From the NCBI GenBank assembly GCA_036583965.1, contig JAZBQD010000015.1, positions 87,280,309 through 87,344,308 of the forward strand: 64,000 nt of DNA, given 5' to 3'. Made by a program: the position numbers and the translations under genes. The notes under the pieces were generated by a model. That model was not told where the DNA came from. It did no database searches and saw only the letters and a list, made by a program, of their open reading frames with translations. The first letter of the stretch is position 1, and every line of letters starts with the position of its first letter. Source of the stretch: Prunella strophiata. Its lineage: Eukaryota > Chordata > Aves > Passeriformes > Prunellidae. This document shows positions 14,091 through 27,200 of this stretch, in pieces.

Positions 14091-15235
14091 TTGTGACACA
14101 AGTAGGCTTTTCTTTTTTGTACCAATAATGACAATATATGGCTTTGTCACAATTCTCCAGAGGATTGGGAAATCCAGTGGATTATTACTTAGTGAAAAAT
14201 CTTTGCAGAAGACAGACAGGGCTTGAATACCAGGGTGCTTGAGGGGCTAGACAAATAGTTATTTTAAGCTTCTCAAATGTATTTCTTCATTGTGAAGACA
14301 GTGATCAACCATGTTCTTCAAATGTTCTCACATTTCACTCTCATGGTGGCTTTCTAGTCACCTACAGAGGACTAGAATTCTCCCTTTGGCAAAGTAACTG
14401 AATACATTATTTCTATGTGACACATTCTAGTTACACCATCTTCCTCAATTATTCATGATATGCATCAGAGGAAAAAAGGGGGAAAAAATTACAATTTGCA
14501 GCAGAACAATTGGGAGATTTTAAGAAAACAAATTCTAATCATAAGGGTCTTGTAATGCTAGGAAGACCTACCAGGGAGGTTGTGCTGTCTTTAAAGGGAA
14601 GATTTAAACTGTAGGTTAGAGAAACACCAGTGAAGAATGAGCTTGGTAAAGTTATTTCTGCTGTGGTGCACAGGGATTAGAGAATTTCTCAAGTCTCCTT
14701 CTGCCTTGTATTTCTGTGAACCTGGGCTTTTCTTGTTGTTTGCTGTGCATTTATTGCTCTATCCCACTATGCTGTTTCCCATTTCAAATGTAATTTTGTA
14801 TTAAGTACTGCCTTCAAAGACCTTTTCCTTTTTCAGTAATCTTTTTCCTGAAGAGCACAGTACATCTCTTTTATTAAACACACACACTATCTGTATGTTC
14901 CAGTTCTCACTTCCTCAGGCTTTTAGACTTGTTTCCAGAAAGGTGTGTTTTCTCATAGGCTCCAGGCATTGAGAGAAAAATTACAGCCTAGAAGCAAAAG
15001 TTTGCATAACTAAAAAAATGTTAATGTCTCCCAATATGCAGTATTCACATGGGGCTTGCAGAAGATGGGCATAAACCCCAGATTGATTTCAGTAGTGCCA
15101 TCATTTGCCTAGAGGAGCCCATCATACACATTAAAGATCTTATATGCTATAGATACTGTTCAACTAGTCCCTTTCATTAGGGATGCTCTAATTACATTAT
15201 ACTTCATATCCTATTTTCATGATAAATCATGTACA

Positions 15236-15452
15236 GAGCATTTTTACAAGGGTATGTAGTTCTAGGACAAAGAAAAATGGTTTTAAATCAAAAGAGTGTG
15301 GGTTTAGACATGATAGTAGGAAGAAATACTATGCTTTTAGGATGGTGAAGCAGTGGAACAGGTTGCCCAGAGAAGCTGTGTATGCTCCATCCCTGGAAGT
15401 GTTCATGATCTTTAAGGTCCCTTCCAGCCCAAACCATGCTAGGATTGATTCT
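15236..15452 (+). mobile_element. CR1 LINE 3' fragment, + strand
   Basis: Matches the CR1 3' end: TTTTTACAAGGGTATGTAGT, GGAACAGGTTGCCCAGAGAA, CTCCATCCCTGGAAGTGTTC, then GATCTTTAAGGTCCCTTCCA. An internal deletion joins AAGTGTTC directly to ATGATCTTTAAGG, removing the usual GGCCAGGTTGGATG...GGGGTTGGA section. 5'-truncated and dead. Confidence 0.9.
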
Positions 15453-16811
15453 TCCTTATTTCTAAAGCCAGACAACTCATTCTTGTTTGTTATGAGACCC
15501 ACTGAAGCCTCCCTGTGAGCTGCAGATGTTGAACCACCACAAAGATTCTCACTAAAGACTTTGTTTCTGTGGGCTCTGAGTAAAAGAAGTGAGGAGTGGA
15601 AGGCAGGATTACTCTGAAGTAACCTCGGAAGTAATTGTTGTTTCTTGGCCACTCACTACGTACAGAGCTCAGGGAGAATAGCTTTCTCACTCCTCAGTAT
15701 CTCCTCAGGTGTGAGAAACTGGAGCAGGAAAAAGAGTGGTGGCTCAATTCAAACGGCACTTATCTCACTGCTCAAGTCTTGATAAGAAATTTATTGCTGG
15801 ATGATTTTGGGGAAAGTTGTTCATAGAACTCTGTGACAAAATGTATTCCATACACAGTTCGTGGGCAGAAGCCCTTTTCATCAACATCTTGAGTACCAAA
15901 TACTTGCCACAGTTGGTGAATTTCAGTTTAGAACCTGTTTCAAAACAGAGATTGGTTTTATCTGTGCATTACACATCTTGGACTGAACTTCTTATATTTC
16001 TGTACCTACACAGGTGAAAAATACAAGCCAAATAAGAAATATATGGAAAAACCCATACCACAGGGTTACAGGCAGGGTTTTATAGCACACTACAGTATTC
16101 ACTCCATATACCAATTGTCTCCTCCTTTCTCCAAATTTATTGTGGGAGATAATTCAGATTACTGAAGGTAATTTTACCCCTCTTAAAGAGTGGCAGCTGG
16201 TCTGATTTCTAAGATTTGGAGCAGGTGTGCCCTTAATAGGGCACAGCCATAGCTAATAACATTGAGTAATATAAGAGGAGGAGCCAGAAAGACAGGAAGG
16301 GAGGACAGACTTCAGTCAGCAGTGCTGTGGTGAAGAAGAAGGATGCAGTCAGCATTGCTAAGAACAGAACTTGTAAAAAGATATGGACTTTTTACAGCAA
16401 TGGAGCATTTTGGAACTTGCTGTTGCAACTAGTGACTTTATCTGTGTCTTAATGACACTATCATATTCCTTTCTGGCACATGGCAATTTCTAACCTACCA
16501 CTTGTAGTTCCAGATAGAAAACTAAAGTTAAAAGGCATTGACCATGCCTTTGCAAGGTCCAATCCCTGAATCACTGTCTAAGTAGGTCCTTTACTGGAAA
16601 AATTTCTGGTTAGACCTTCATCTAATTAAACCATGTTGGGAGGCTACAGGTATTTGTCAATGGTCTATGTCTGCCAAAGGACTAGCACAAAGAATGTGAA
16701 AGAAACATGATTTAGAGGAAGCAGCTGGCACTGTCTGGCTTTAGTCACCATTGTAATGCTGCTGTGCCCACTTACCTCCTCTGCAGAAGTTGTTTCCTTT
16801 GCACATTCTTT

Positions 16812-17200
16812 TTGAGGGAACTTGGGTTGTTTAGCCTGGAGAAATGGAGGCTTGAGGACACCTTATTGCTTTCTACAACTGCCTGAAAGGAAATTGTAGC
16901 AAAGTGGGTGTCAGTTTCTTCTCCCAGGCATATAGCAATAGGAGAAGAAAAAATGGCCTTAAGCTCCACCAAGGTGGGTTCAGGTTGGACATCAGGAAAA
17001 ATTTCTTCCCTAAAATGGTGGCAAAGCATTGGAAGAGACTTCCCAGGAAGGTGGTAGGGTCACCATCCCTGGAGATGTTCAAGAAACATCTGGACATGGA
17101 ACTTAGTGCTATGGTTTAGTTGGAGTGGTGGTGTTCAATCAAAGGTTGGTCTCAATGATCTTGGAGGCCTTTTCCAACGTTAATGATTGCATAATTCCAA
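16812..17200 (+). mobile_element. CR1 LINE 3' fragment, + strand, different subfamily
   Basis: Recognised from GGGTTGTTTAGCCTGGAGAA, CTACAACTGCCTGAAAGGA, TCAGTTTCTTCTCCCAGG and AATTTCTTCCCTAAAATGG. The tail GATCTTGGAGGCCTTTTCCA...TTAATGATTGCATAATTCC is of the type ending ...CTTTTCCAACCTTAATGATTC. This tail differs from the GATCTTTAAGGTCCCTTCC type at 15236 and 20751, so at least two CR1 subfamilies are present. No intact frame. Confidence 0.9.
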
Positions 17201-20200
17201 AAGAAATACTGTAAAAAGCATTATTGTAAGTAAATTGGTACTTCTCACTTTCTTCTTCATGTTGGGCATCTTTAAGAGGCATAAAATTCTGCATAACTTT
17301 CAATGTTTTCTCTAAACCTACTACTTTCTATAAAGATACTCAGCCTAGCCTGCAGATGATACCTGTCCTTGCCAGCTGGTGATTGTTGCAAGACCCCTTG
17401 CTTGCAGAGCACTATGATAAAGGATATAAGAACTCAGGCCACAGCAGAGCTACCCTATCCCTTGAGTTTAATGAAGTGGATCTCCTACACACTCGAAATC
17501 AATACTTGAGATACCTGGGAGACATTCTGATAACCTGGGAGTTTCTGTTATTGTTGTAACAATGACAGACACAGTGTATTAGCACACAATAGCTCTCTTC
17601 TTGCCTGACTCATTTATTTAAGTGTTTATAAATTTATATGTGGATCTATATGTTTACATTTACAAAAATAGCTTTATATATTTCTTTGAAGCTGGCCTAC
17701 TTGAGATGGTTTTTTGTGCATGTCTGACTATTTCAAAGGAGGTAACAGAATGAAGTTATTTCCTAGTATCCTTGCACTTAATAATGATTTTACTGTATGA
17801 TGCTCAGCTCTGAAACAGGTATAGATAAAAGCTGTAAGGAATAGAGAACAAGTCAGATGATCTGGACAACCAAATAACTGTAAGCATGTTCTCTGTTACA
17901 GAACAGAGAACTGTTCATAACACAGAGCTGTAAGAAATGGATACATCCCTCCCTTCTGAAAAGGAGATTAAAGAAATCCATATTATTTCTATCTTTTCAT
18001 TATTTTTATTTTAAGCCCCAAGTTCAAGCTGACTTTAAGTAACTTCTAAAGCTGTGAAGGGGCTAGGCAGAGGGAGGATTTCTAGAGACTGCTTCATAAC
18101 TTTAAAAGCTATTTCTAATACAGGGATTGGAGCCTGCGAAAATATTAAATATTGTCACTTTTTCTGGTTTGATAATCAATGTTTGAATTATCCTCTCCCT
18201 CCTTCTTTTTCAAAGACATTGTAAGTTTTAATACTGGGCATTTCAAGACTACAAATGTGTCTGTTCAGACAAGATATTTTTGGCCTTTGCTAATTTCCAC
18301 CATTGCTTTTTCAAAATCAATATTTTTTAATTGGTCACTTGAGCTTTTTTCAGTGACGTTGAACCTCTGATGCATGTCACTTCAAAAGCATTTTCCAAAC
18401 ATTGTAGGCGTCATGGAGCAATTTTAGCATAAAAAGAAGGGTATAACTAGAGATGGCGGGGGAGCAAATTACATTTTGTATATATAGTATTAAATGCTTC
18501 CATTAGTTGCCATAGGGATGGGCAGAAGTTGGTCTGAAATGACAGCTTTTCTGATGCTTGATGTGTTTAAAAGGAAAACACTGGGGGGGAGGGGGTTTTA
18601 TTGTTATTATTACCCTGGGATACTTTTATAGGGGAGGGGGAAATATTAAAGTCGTATTTCTCCAAAAGATGCTTGGTGTCTACATTAACAGACCAGGCAT
18701 CACCTTCACCTCTGCAGAGACACTGACCTCTACAAAACATGCATCTTTGTAGCTTCAGGGCTGTAATTCCAGAGCTGCTCAGAGCTTCTCATTTCCTTTT
18801 GCAACACATCAGCTATAACCACAACTCCTCCTCCTGAGCAGTGTCTGTAAATCTGCTGCAATCATAACCTGTCCCACAATTGCTGCTGCGCACGCTCCCA
18901 TTACAACAGGACCAGTGTGAGACCTGCTTGTCAGACCAGGCTTTTTGATTTGCTCACTCCAACATCCACTTGGCTCAACTACTGGAAATCAACTGAAAGC
19001 AAGCCCTGGGTTTATAGTTACAACTTGAACTTCCACGTGATTGTGTCAAAAAGCTCAGAGTTGCAAGTCACATATCTCAGCATGTGTTTTAAGCCTGCAG
19101 CCGTCCAATGTTAAAGCTGTTGTTCATGCCAAGCATGACCAGAAGTAGGATGTCAGCTGTGCAGTTAGCTGGCATTCAGGTCCCTGGAAATTTTGTGTGG
19201 ATGGTGTGTGTGCCATACAAGGGACACTTGCTGACTTTGCTAGCTGAAAAATGAAAATGCTTTAGAAATTACTACTACACAATATGCAGATGAGAGTCAA
19301 TCAAGAGGCCAAATAGTACAACTTTGTTTTTCAGAGGGTAGTCCACAAGAGAAGGATCTGCTTCATAAGGATTAAAACTGAGGAAGCATACTTACTGACT
19401 ATAATCTAAGTTCACTTTCCATTGATTTTTAGTAAGGCTTTAAAGCAGCACCATGAAATTATTTTTTAAATCTGACTTCTACACTGTGCCACAAATACCT
19501 TTTTTCTTAATTCTCCCAAGGGCAATGTTTTATTGATATTACTCATCACCCTGTGGAGCACTGAGCAGACACTGAATGTTATTTTGAGGAGACCACTCAT
19601 AGATGGTGAAATGTCATTTGTCAGGGCTGTTGTTTGTAGTCTGCCTGACACACTGTTGTGTCAGTTCATGGGGATACACCTCACTGATGTGACTCTAGTG
19701 CCTCTAATAATTAGTAAAACCTGGGCAACAGAAAAAATGCTCAATTTTTGTTTGCAACAGGGTTGACTGAAAACAAGTGCAACCAACATGAAACACTGGA
19801 CTGTCCTTGCCTGTAGTATTTTAGAAACAATCTCCAGTCTCACATTTCATTAAAAGATCTCCTCTTTTGTCAACCTGAAGAAGCTGGAGAAGAGGATCTG
19901 CATTAGCTGTTCCACAGTGCAATGCAAATTTGGTATTAGTCCTAGAAATTCCTGTTGAAGGTGCAAAGAAGGATTACTCAAAGGCAAGAAGAAATTCTTT
20001 AAAATGAGCAACACAAAGTTTTAAGTACTCTCCTGAGCCTGCCATGTATGGTTAAGGAGGAGGAGGATGTGGGCAGAAAGGTATGTCTGAAGAGACAGGA
20101 GAACTCATGTAGCCCCCATCATGCTAATGGAACATGTAGCTGCAATACATATTCCTCTTTTGAGCCATACTTTTGATATCAGACAGAACTAACTTGACAG

Positions 20201-20750
20201 CACTACAGTTTCACTATAATTAAGAAAGAAAGAATTAGGTTCCTCTGGCTTGTTATTGTACTTGTCATTTTTGACCTGCATTATGCAGGATCAAGTTCTT
20301 CAAAAAAGCATGGAGAACACTGCAATATGTAGTTGCATATACTTACATATATAAAATACTCAACTTGTGCACATTAAAAAAATTGCATCCAAACTAAGTT
20401 ACAGATACAGGTAAGCTTTGGAATAACTTTAATAGCGAGGTACAGTAAAAATCGTCCAGGAGTTCTCAATATATCTGGACAATTTTTTTCAGTTCTATTC
20501 ACCTGTTTCATTACAATTCCTGTAAATATTCCCATTGTGAAAGATACAGCTCTTCAGTAGCTCCCAAGCAACATAAGGTAGGAAATATAAGACAGGTGGC
20601 TGTTTTCCCTGAAGCTCTCATTGTTGATCTGTCCTACCAGAGAGGTTAATCTTTAAAACCATAGACCAAACCATAAAAGAAAATGATGCAACTTTTTGGA
20701 GGATAACACAGTATAAAAACGGGAAAGGAGGTTGAGAGTTCCCCACATAA

Positions 20751-21206
20751 AAAGGACACAGACTTATTGAAGCAAGTCCAGAGGACAGCCACAAAGATGC
20801 TGAGAGGGCTGGAGCACCTATCCTCTGAAGACAGGCTAAGAGAGCTGCGGTTGTTCAGCCTGGACAAGAGAAGGGCCCATGGAGAATTCTGAACATTCCA
20901 GTACCTAAGGGGTGCCTGCAGGAGAGATGGAAAGGGACTTTTTACAAGGGCATGTAGTGATAGGACAGGGGGAATTGGCTTTTAAGTTAAAGAGGGGAGG
21001 TTTAGATAAGATACTGGGAAAAAAAATCTTTACTGTGAGGGTGATGAGGCACTGGATGTGGATGACCTATCTCTGGAAATGTTCAAAGCCAGGTTGGATG
21101 CAACTCTAAGCAACCTGATTTATTAGAAGGTGCCCTACCCATGGCGGGGGCTTGGATCTAAATGATCTTTAAGGTCCCTTCCAACCAAACCATTCTACGA
21201 TTTTAC
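20751..21206 (+). mobile_element. CR1 LINE 3' fragment, + strand
   Basis: Follows the CR1 3' end in order: CAGAGGACAGCCACAAAGAT, GGGCTGGAGCACCTATCCTC, TTGTTCAGCCTGGACAAGAG, TTTTTACAAGGGCATGTAGT, CAGGTTGGATGCAACTCTAA, then GATCTTTAAGGTCCCTTCCA and ATTCTACGATTTT at the end. A small deletion removes the 'GGAACAGGTTGCCCAGAGAA' part after GAGGCACTGGA. 5'-truncated, no intact frame. Confidence 0.92.
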
Positions 21207-24200
21207 AGTAAATTATTCAGAGACTGGCATTGATATGTATTATCTATCTGTGTATGCACAGTGCCCTATGAATATTAAATCAAATTGTGTTATTTGAGAA
21301 CTACACCTTGTAGATTCATTAATACTTCATGGTTATGTCTTTGCCTTACATAAAAGCAGTTGGCAAAAAATTACTTGATTTTGTCCTAGCCAGAATGCAA
21401 GTCTCAAATTTTTATTGAACCTAATTATGTTACTGTATTTATGTCCAGCTGCTCAGTTACTTTGGAATTATTTATCCCATTTAAACCACTAACCAACTAA
21501 AACCAGATGAATGATCTGTTTGCAGTGCTATTTCTCAAATGGCACCAGGAGACTCTAAGCATGCAGTTGTTTCCAGTTTCTCAGTGCTAGTTTTCCCTTT
21601 CTTCCAAGGAAGGTTAAGACTGAGATAGTACCTGTATTAGTACAAAATAAAGGCATTTCCTGTTACATATTTGGCCAGCCCCACCATCTTGTCCAGGGGG
21701 ATAGCTCAAGCTTTTGTGACTGCTCAGTCCCAGCAGAATGGATGATTTTGTTGTCTTTGTTTCCAGCAGGCAATTTAGATCCTTTTAAAGTTCCTTTGCC
21801 AGAACACCTTGGAAAGTGAGCAGGAAGTCAAAAGCAAATGTCTCCACCTTCTTAACTGCTGAATGCAGGTGGGGCAGTGAAGGCAGGCTTATCCAAATCA
21901 TCTATTTTACTAGCTTCCTCCACTTTCTTTGTCACAAACAGCTCTGTGTTTCACTGCTTCCACTAAGTTGCCCGTGAGAGAGAACTAGAGAAAGTTCCTT
22001 TTCTTCTATTACTGTGTAGTTTCTTATAGGGAAAAAAAAAAAATCCAGTCATGTAATTGAGGAAAATTATGAAGGTCTGTTAAAGCAGAAGAATTTCTGC
22101 CTGTATAAGGACTAGAGGATTAGGCTTTAACGTACATGCTCTCCCAAATTCTCTCTTCTCTGTTTATCATATAATTATGACTTCAACTTCTCCTCCCTCA
22201 AATGAAGGCGTATCAAACTGCCATACATCATCTTAGAATAGGATATTACTATGCAGGATAGCTAACCTTTGTTCTCAATGACAGCACTTTAAAGATTTTC
22301 TCAACTTGCAACTTCTTGAACTTCTTGTTCATGACGCATGATGCTGGAGCTGCCTCCTTTCAAGCTCATCTCCTCTGCATTGGAATCCATGCGGTTCTTG
22401 CATTGGACCTAAATAACAAGAGTGTGACCCTGATGCTATGAAAGCACTGCCCAAACCTTCTGCTGATCTCAAGAGTCAGAGCTACCTTTACATTCTCTTT
22501 AATGTTTCTGGATATTGATAACTTTTATGGTAGAAGCATTAGAAGTCAATACTGTGGCACTGGAAGTACCTTCTTCTGGACATCTCTCTTTAAATTCTGA
22601 TGTGGTTTCAGCCTAAGGATCCCAAAATGGAGTTGTACAAAATTTGTAGAAACTTCTGAAAGCATCAGTGTTAGTCTGTATCCCCGTAAAGAATCTGTAA
22701 ACCTCATTTGAATATTTTTGTCTTTTGCTGTTTGTTATGTGCATCATAATATCTGTCTTGCATTACAAATAAGAAATAGAGAACACATTTGTGTCCTTAT
22801 TATGGTAGCAATCCTCTCTTTTAACATATCTAAGTACAAGACTAATCATTATAATTAAAAAAAAGCCCATTCTTCACAGCTTAGGGGCTTAAACTTTTAT
22901 ATTCTTCCTTTATTCTGAATGTATCCCTCAGGAAACAACTCTCTGTAATAATCACCTTGCCTACACTTCTTCAGTCACACATTACATTCTCTCTCCCACT
23001 TTCTTTCAGGTTAATATTAGTGTTTGTCAGCAGCAGACTCTTTTTTCAAGGCTCTGAGTCATTACAGTAACAGTTATGTTCTCAATAGAGAGTTCAGGGT
23101 AGGAAAAAACCTCAGCCCAATGCCTACATGTATCTGACTGTTAGAGAACCAGAAGGCTACTCACTCCTTTCTCACTCCTTTTAAATGCCAAGTGTTCAAT
23201 TACGTTCCTCTTGAGATTTGGGAGGGTTTTTTGTTGGCTTTCTTTTTTTAATTTGGGGAAAAGTCAAATGTGATGTAGTAGGTTACTAAAGCTCATGAGG
23301 AGGAATTTTGGCTTCAGACTTTTCCTAAGTGTGATAGGTTTTTTCCAAGTATTTCTTTAGCAGAGTTTGATTGGATAGTATTATGGTCTAGCTCACAAAG
23401 CATTCAGTCTCTGTCTAGTCCTATATAGATAGCTGTGTATGTTACAAAATCACTTCACCTGTTATTCTGAACAGGGATCTATGCTGATAACAGGTCTAGT
23501 CAATAGCAGATATTTTGCAAGTTTGGCTTCAGGCCTTGACAGAGCACAGGAAAAAAAGAGAGCTAGAGAGCACAGTTTCTGGTTTTGGCTACTGCTGCCC
23601 TTCCCTGTTCTGTCCCTTGAGATGCTCTGCTGTTCTTTGGAAACCAAGTCAGAGTACACATCTAGTGGACTGTGCTTTAGCACAAGAGTTGTGCAGAACT
23701 TTCCCACTGAGCCTCAGGGATATGTGAAGCCTGATCTGGGGATCATGCTTAAAACAGATCTGTTTCACCTTCACATTTCTCTAGACATGCAGGCTTTTTT
23801 TAGACATCCAACTGAACTGGATGTACTGGATTTCTGTTTCTGAGGGCTGAGCTCTTCCTGGACTGTGGGTCAAATCCGATCCCACGCTACCATCCTAGAG
23901 ATTTTCTAATCAGGCAGGCAAGGATTTCCCTCATGATGATGAATGCTACAGAAGCATATAAATACATAGGCGCTGTTACCTTTCTTGTTGCTAAGTGCTC
24001 CCTAGTCGGAAAGAGCTCCTAGCAGTTGTCAGAAATGCTGCACTGTAATTTAAAATGAACTGTAAATCCCTGAGATGGATGGAAGTATCAAGATGGATGA
24101 TCTTGCAATGGTCAGTAGAGAGGCTGCTGGTGATTTCAATGACTTCACTTGCCAGTCATGATTGAAGATGACCATGCATATTGAAAGGGACACAGCAAAG

Positions 24201-27200
24201 AGGATCAGGAGGATACATCAAAGGCTAAAGGATAGGTGCTATTAAACATTCTCCAGCCTGCAAGTTTGTAATTTTTCAGTCTCCTTCTGACTGAGAGATT
24301 GTGTCCCGAGGAAAAACCAGAAGTATTCCATATTGCTTGCAAACAGGCATAACCGTTGGAGTGAGTGATGTTTCTGTCTTCCATTTTCCTTCTGAATCTC
24401 TGTGCTGCCAGCCTTTCTTATTTTTCCTGGTTTTATGTTAAAGAAAGACAGCTGGGCTAAACAGGCAACTGGTCCCTGTTCCATAAGATAATGGATCCAA
24501 TTATTATCAGAGGCCAGCTTGGAGGGACAGCTGTACAGCCATATAACTATATAGCTACTGTTCAGTAGTCACCTTGGCAAACACAAACTCTCCAAAATGC
24601 AAAGATGGAGGTGCTAGCAACTCTCCAAAATGCAAAGAAAGCAGCTTGCAGTGTTCTTGCGGATTGCTTTTGCTTTAATTTGTCTTTAGGAATGAAAATG
24701 TTTGTCACATCTCTGGAAACAGGAACACAGTTTGGTAAACCACATCTACCACTAAGGTGGCACAGGGAGACACCTACTCAATCCAACTATATTTAGTGGA
24801 GTGCCAGTGTAGGAACAGCCATACCAGGCTCTACTAGGAGTTCATGTAGCTTCTCCTTATCTTTGATGCTGTCTGGGTGCTCTGGAAAAGAATATAAGAA
24901 GTCTTAGGAATGGGAAGCCATTTAGTAATCTCTTCATGGGGATTCTTACTTTCTAACTTGCTCCAAAAAAAATCCCTGTGCTCTGAAGGTTTATTTGTCT
25001 TCTTGGGTTTCTTCTTAAAAACAAAAAAAAAAAATTCCTATGCTACTTGATGTAGAGTTTTCTGATACTGAAAAGAAAATCCAATTTTTGAGAACCCACA
25101 GTTCTGAGCACCAGTAATATTTGGTGGCAATGGATTTCAGAAGGCATTTATATCTGACCTTTTGAGCAAAATATCTGCAAAAATGGCAAGACTAGGTCTT
25201 GACTGCTTATTGACACTTCTCTTGACCAGCACTCCTGAGTTTAAATTTATCAAAGGATCATTTTATCACCACCTCCTTCAATTTCTTACTCACTTCCAAA
25301 AGAGCTTTGGGGAACTTCTCAAAGGCCTGCTGGAAAAAGCAGGGTCATGATCCTTTTGTGAGGGATGCCCATGCAACTTAATGACATGGCCCTTCTTAGC
25401 CCCTAGTGCCTGGCTTGATCAGGATTCCAAACTATGTGCAGCTTCAGTAACACTAAACTAAATCATCTGTAAGCCACAAAGAGAAAACTACTATATTTCA
25501 GTTTATTAGCTATTCAAGCTCACTTTTAAACTTTTAAAAGGCAAATTATAATTGAAAAGATCCCGGTAGAAACATATTCTGCTTTCACGGTCTATGGATA
25601 TGCATGTTTAAGCTATCATGCCACGACACTGTGATCTCTGATTTATATTTTCACTGATGCTTTGACTGAGTAGTTTGTTGCAATGTACTGCTAAATGAAG
25701 GAAAAATCAAAAACTGCATCAGACAACCACTCTGTATTTCATTCTAGAAAATAGCTGGCAATTATAATTACTCACCATGTTTCTGGCTCAGAATAAAAGT
25801 GGCATTGCACAAAAAAACCACACTGAACATTCATCGTGATTAGAAAATGCTCCATACCTTGGAGTGCAGTGGAGACATAAGAATAATTTTAAATGCAAAT
25901 TAAATTGTGGGGGTAGCAAAGAGAACAGATAAAAGACAGTAAAACAAAGCCTTTCACTTTCCTCAAATTAGCAGGCTAATGTAGTATAAAAAAAAGCAGT
26001 TCTACTCAGATCTGTGCTAAGAGCTTTCATTTCATCATAATATAAAACAGCAGATCCGTCACCTTTCTCTATTCAGTACTCTTGATTTCGAGGTTGAAGT
26101 GAAAATTAGAAGCTGTTCTTTCTGGCTCACAGACTGGGTTGCATTTGCTTAGTCTTATTCCATGACAGTAGGATGGAAAGAGGTCAGTAACACTGGTAAG
26201 TACTTCTGCATCTGATTTTATTTATTTATTTTTAAAATCTTTCAGTGCTTTGGCTTTTTGTCAATGTGCATTTCCTAAAAAAAGCTACACTGTGTATTTT
26301 GTAAAAGGCTGTATCTTAAGCAGAAATGCAACTGATTCCTTGAGAATGCTTATATCAGATGTTAGAGCTTCTTCAAGAATGAATGAATTACTTGCAGTAG
26401 GAATTCTGTTATAGGAAAGGTTTCTCAATATTCTATATATTTCATAGCATCACTGGAACATTTTGTGTGTTGTTTTTTCTGTCTGCCTTGTCCAACAAGC
26501 AGTACCAGATAAGAAATTAATCTCTTCTCAAGATGTTATTTGCATTATATTCATTGCAAAACAATCTCATTGCCCTTATGGTAAATGATGGAGTAAGCAG
26601 GTATTTTATTTAGTGAAAGCAAACTATTAGATAAAACACAATGTTATGTTTAAATTTAACCATTATGAAACATTAAAAATGTCTCAGAATATGAGATGCA
26701 ACAAGGAAGATCGACGTGTAAAACAAATTCTTAAGGAAACTTGATACAGATTTTTTTTTCCTTGGGAAAGTTTTTATCAAATCAAAACCAGGGACTTAAT
26801 TTTTTAGTATGAAGGGCGAGGGGGAGTGGGGGAGATGAACGTAGTGTCACCTCCTGTTGCTAAGTAACAACATCTCCTGGCCATTTTTATCTGATAAAGG
26901 AAGTCCAGTTGACGTTATGCATTATTCATCAGAGTTCCAATCAAACAATCAAAATTGTTTGCTTACACTGGGGACATTTAGTAAGATCAAAGAAACCCTC
27001 CTTGAAACTACTGGAGCTTACACCAGTGCCAGACAGCCCTTGATACTCTGCAGTAAGTATCATTTCTGGTTTGGGAGTGCTACAGGAAAGTGAATTGCTG
27101 TGGAACGTAAAAGTTTTCTCATCAGGACAGACTTCTGAATTTTAAAAGGACTGCATGTTGATTGATGAGAACTGAATCAAAGGAAAAAGGTAAAGCTTTG

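Larger units (their letters stand above)
14091..20750. other. Non-coding interval with CR1 fragments
   Basis: Apart from the CR1 pieces at 15236 and 16812, I see no gene. 16200-16440 has a small inverted repeat (TGTGCCC/GGGCACA at 16226-16245), a TATA-like ATATAAGAGG near 16270 and a short perfect hairpin (GTAAAAAG/CTTTTTAC, 16373-16395). 18558-18650 has G-rich runs. 18760-18920 is a moderately GC-richer patch without a frame of note. Confidence 0.5.

Noticed and set aside
23439..23843. 134-codon + strand frame
   Set aside because: No domain, no recognised family, overlapping open frames on the other strand and no splice context; treated as chance.
26865..26880. GTTGCTAAGTAACAAC as an RFX X-box
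   Set aside because: Half-sites resemble GTTGCY/RGYAAC but the spacing is one base short of the usual 14-mer; single motif, no support.
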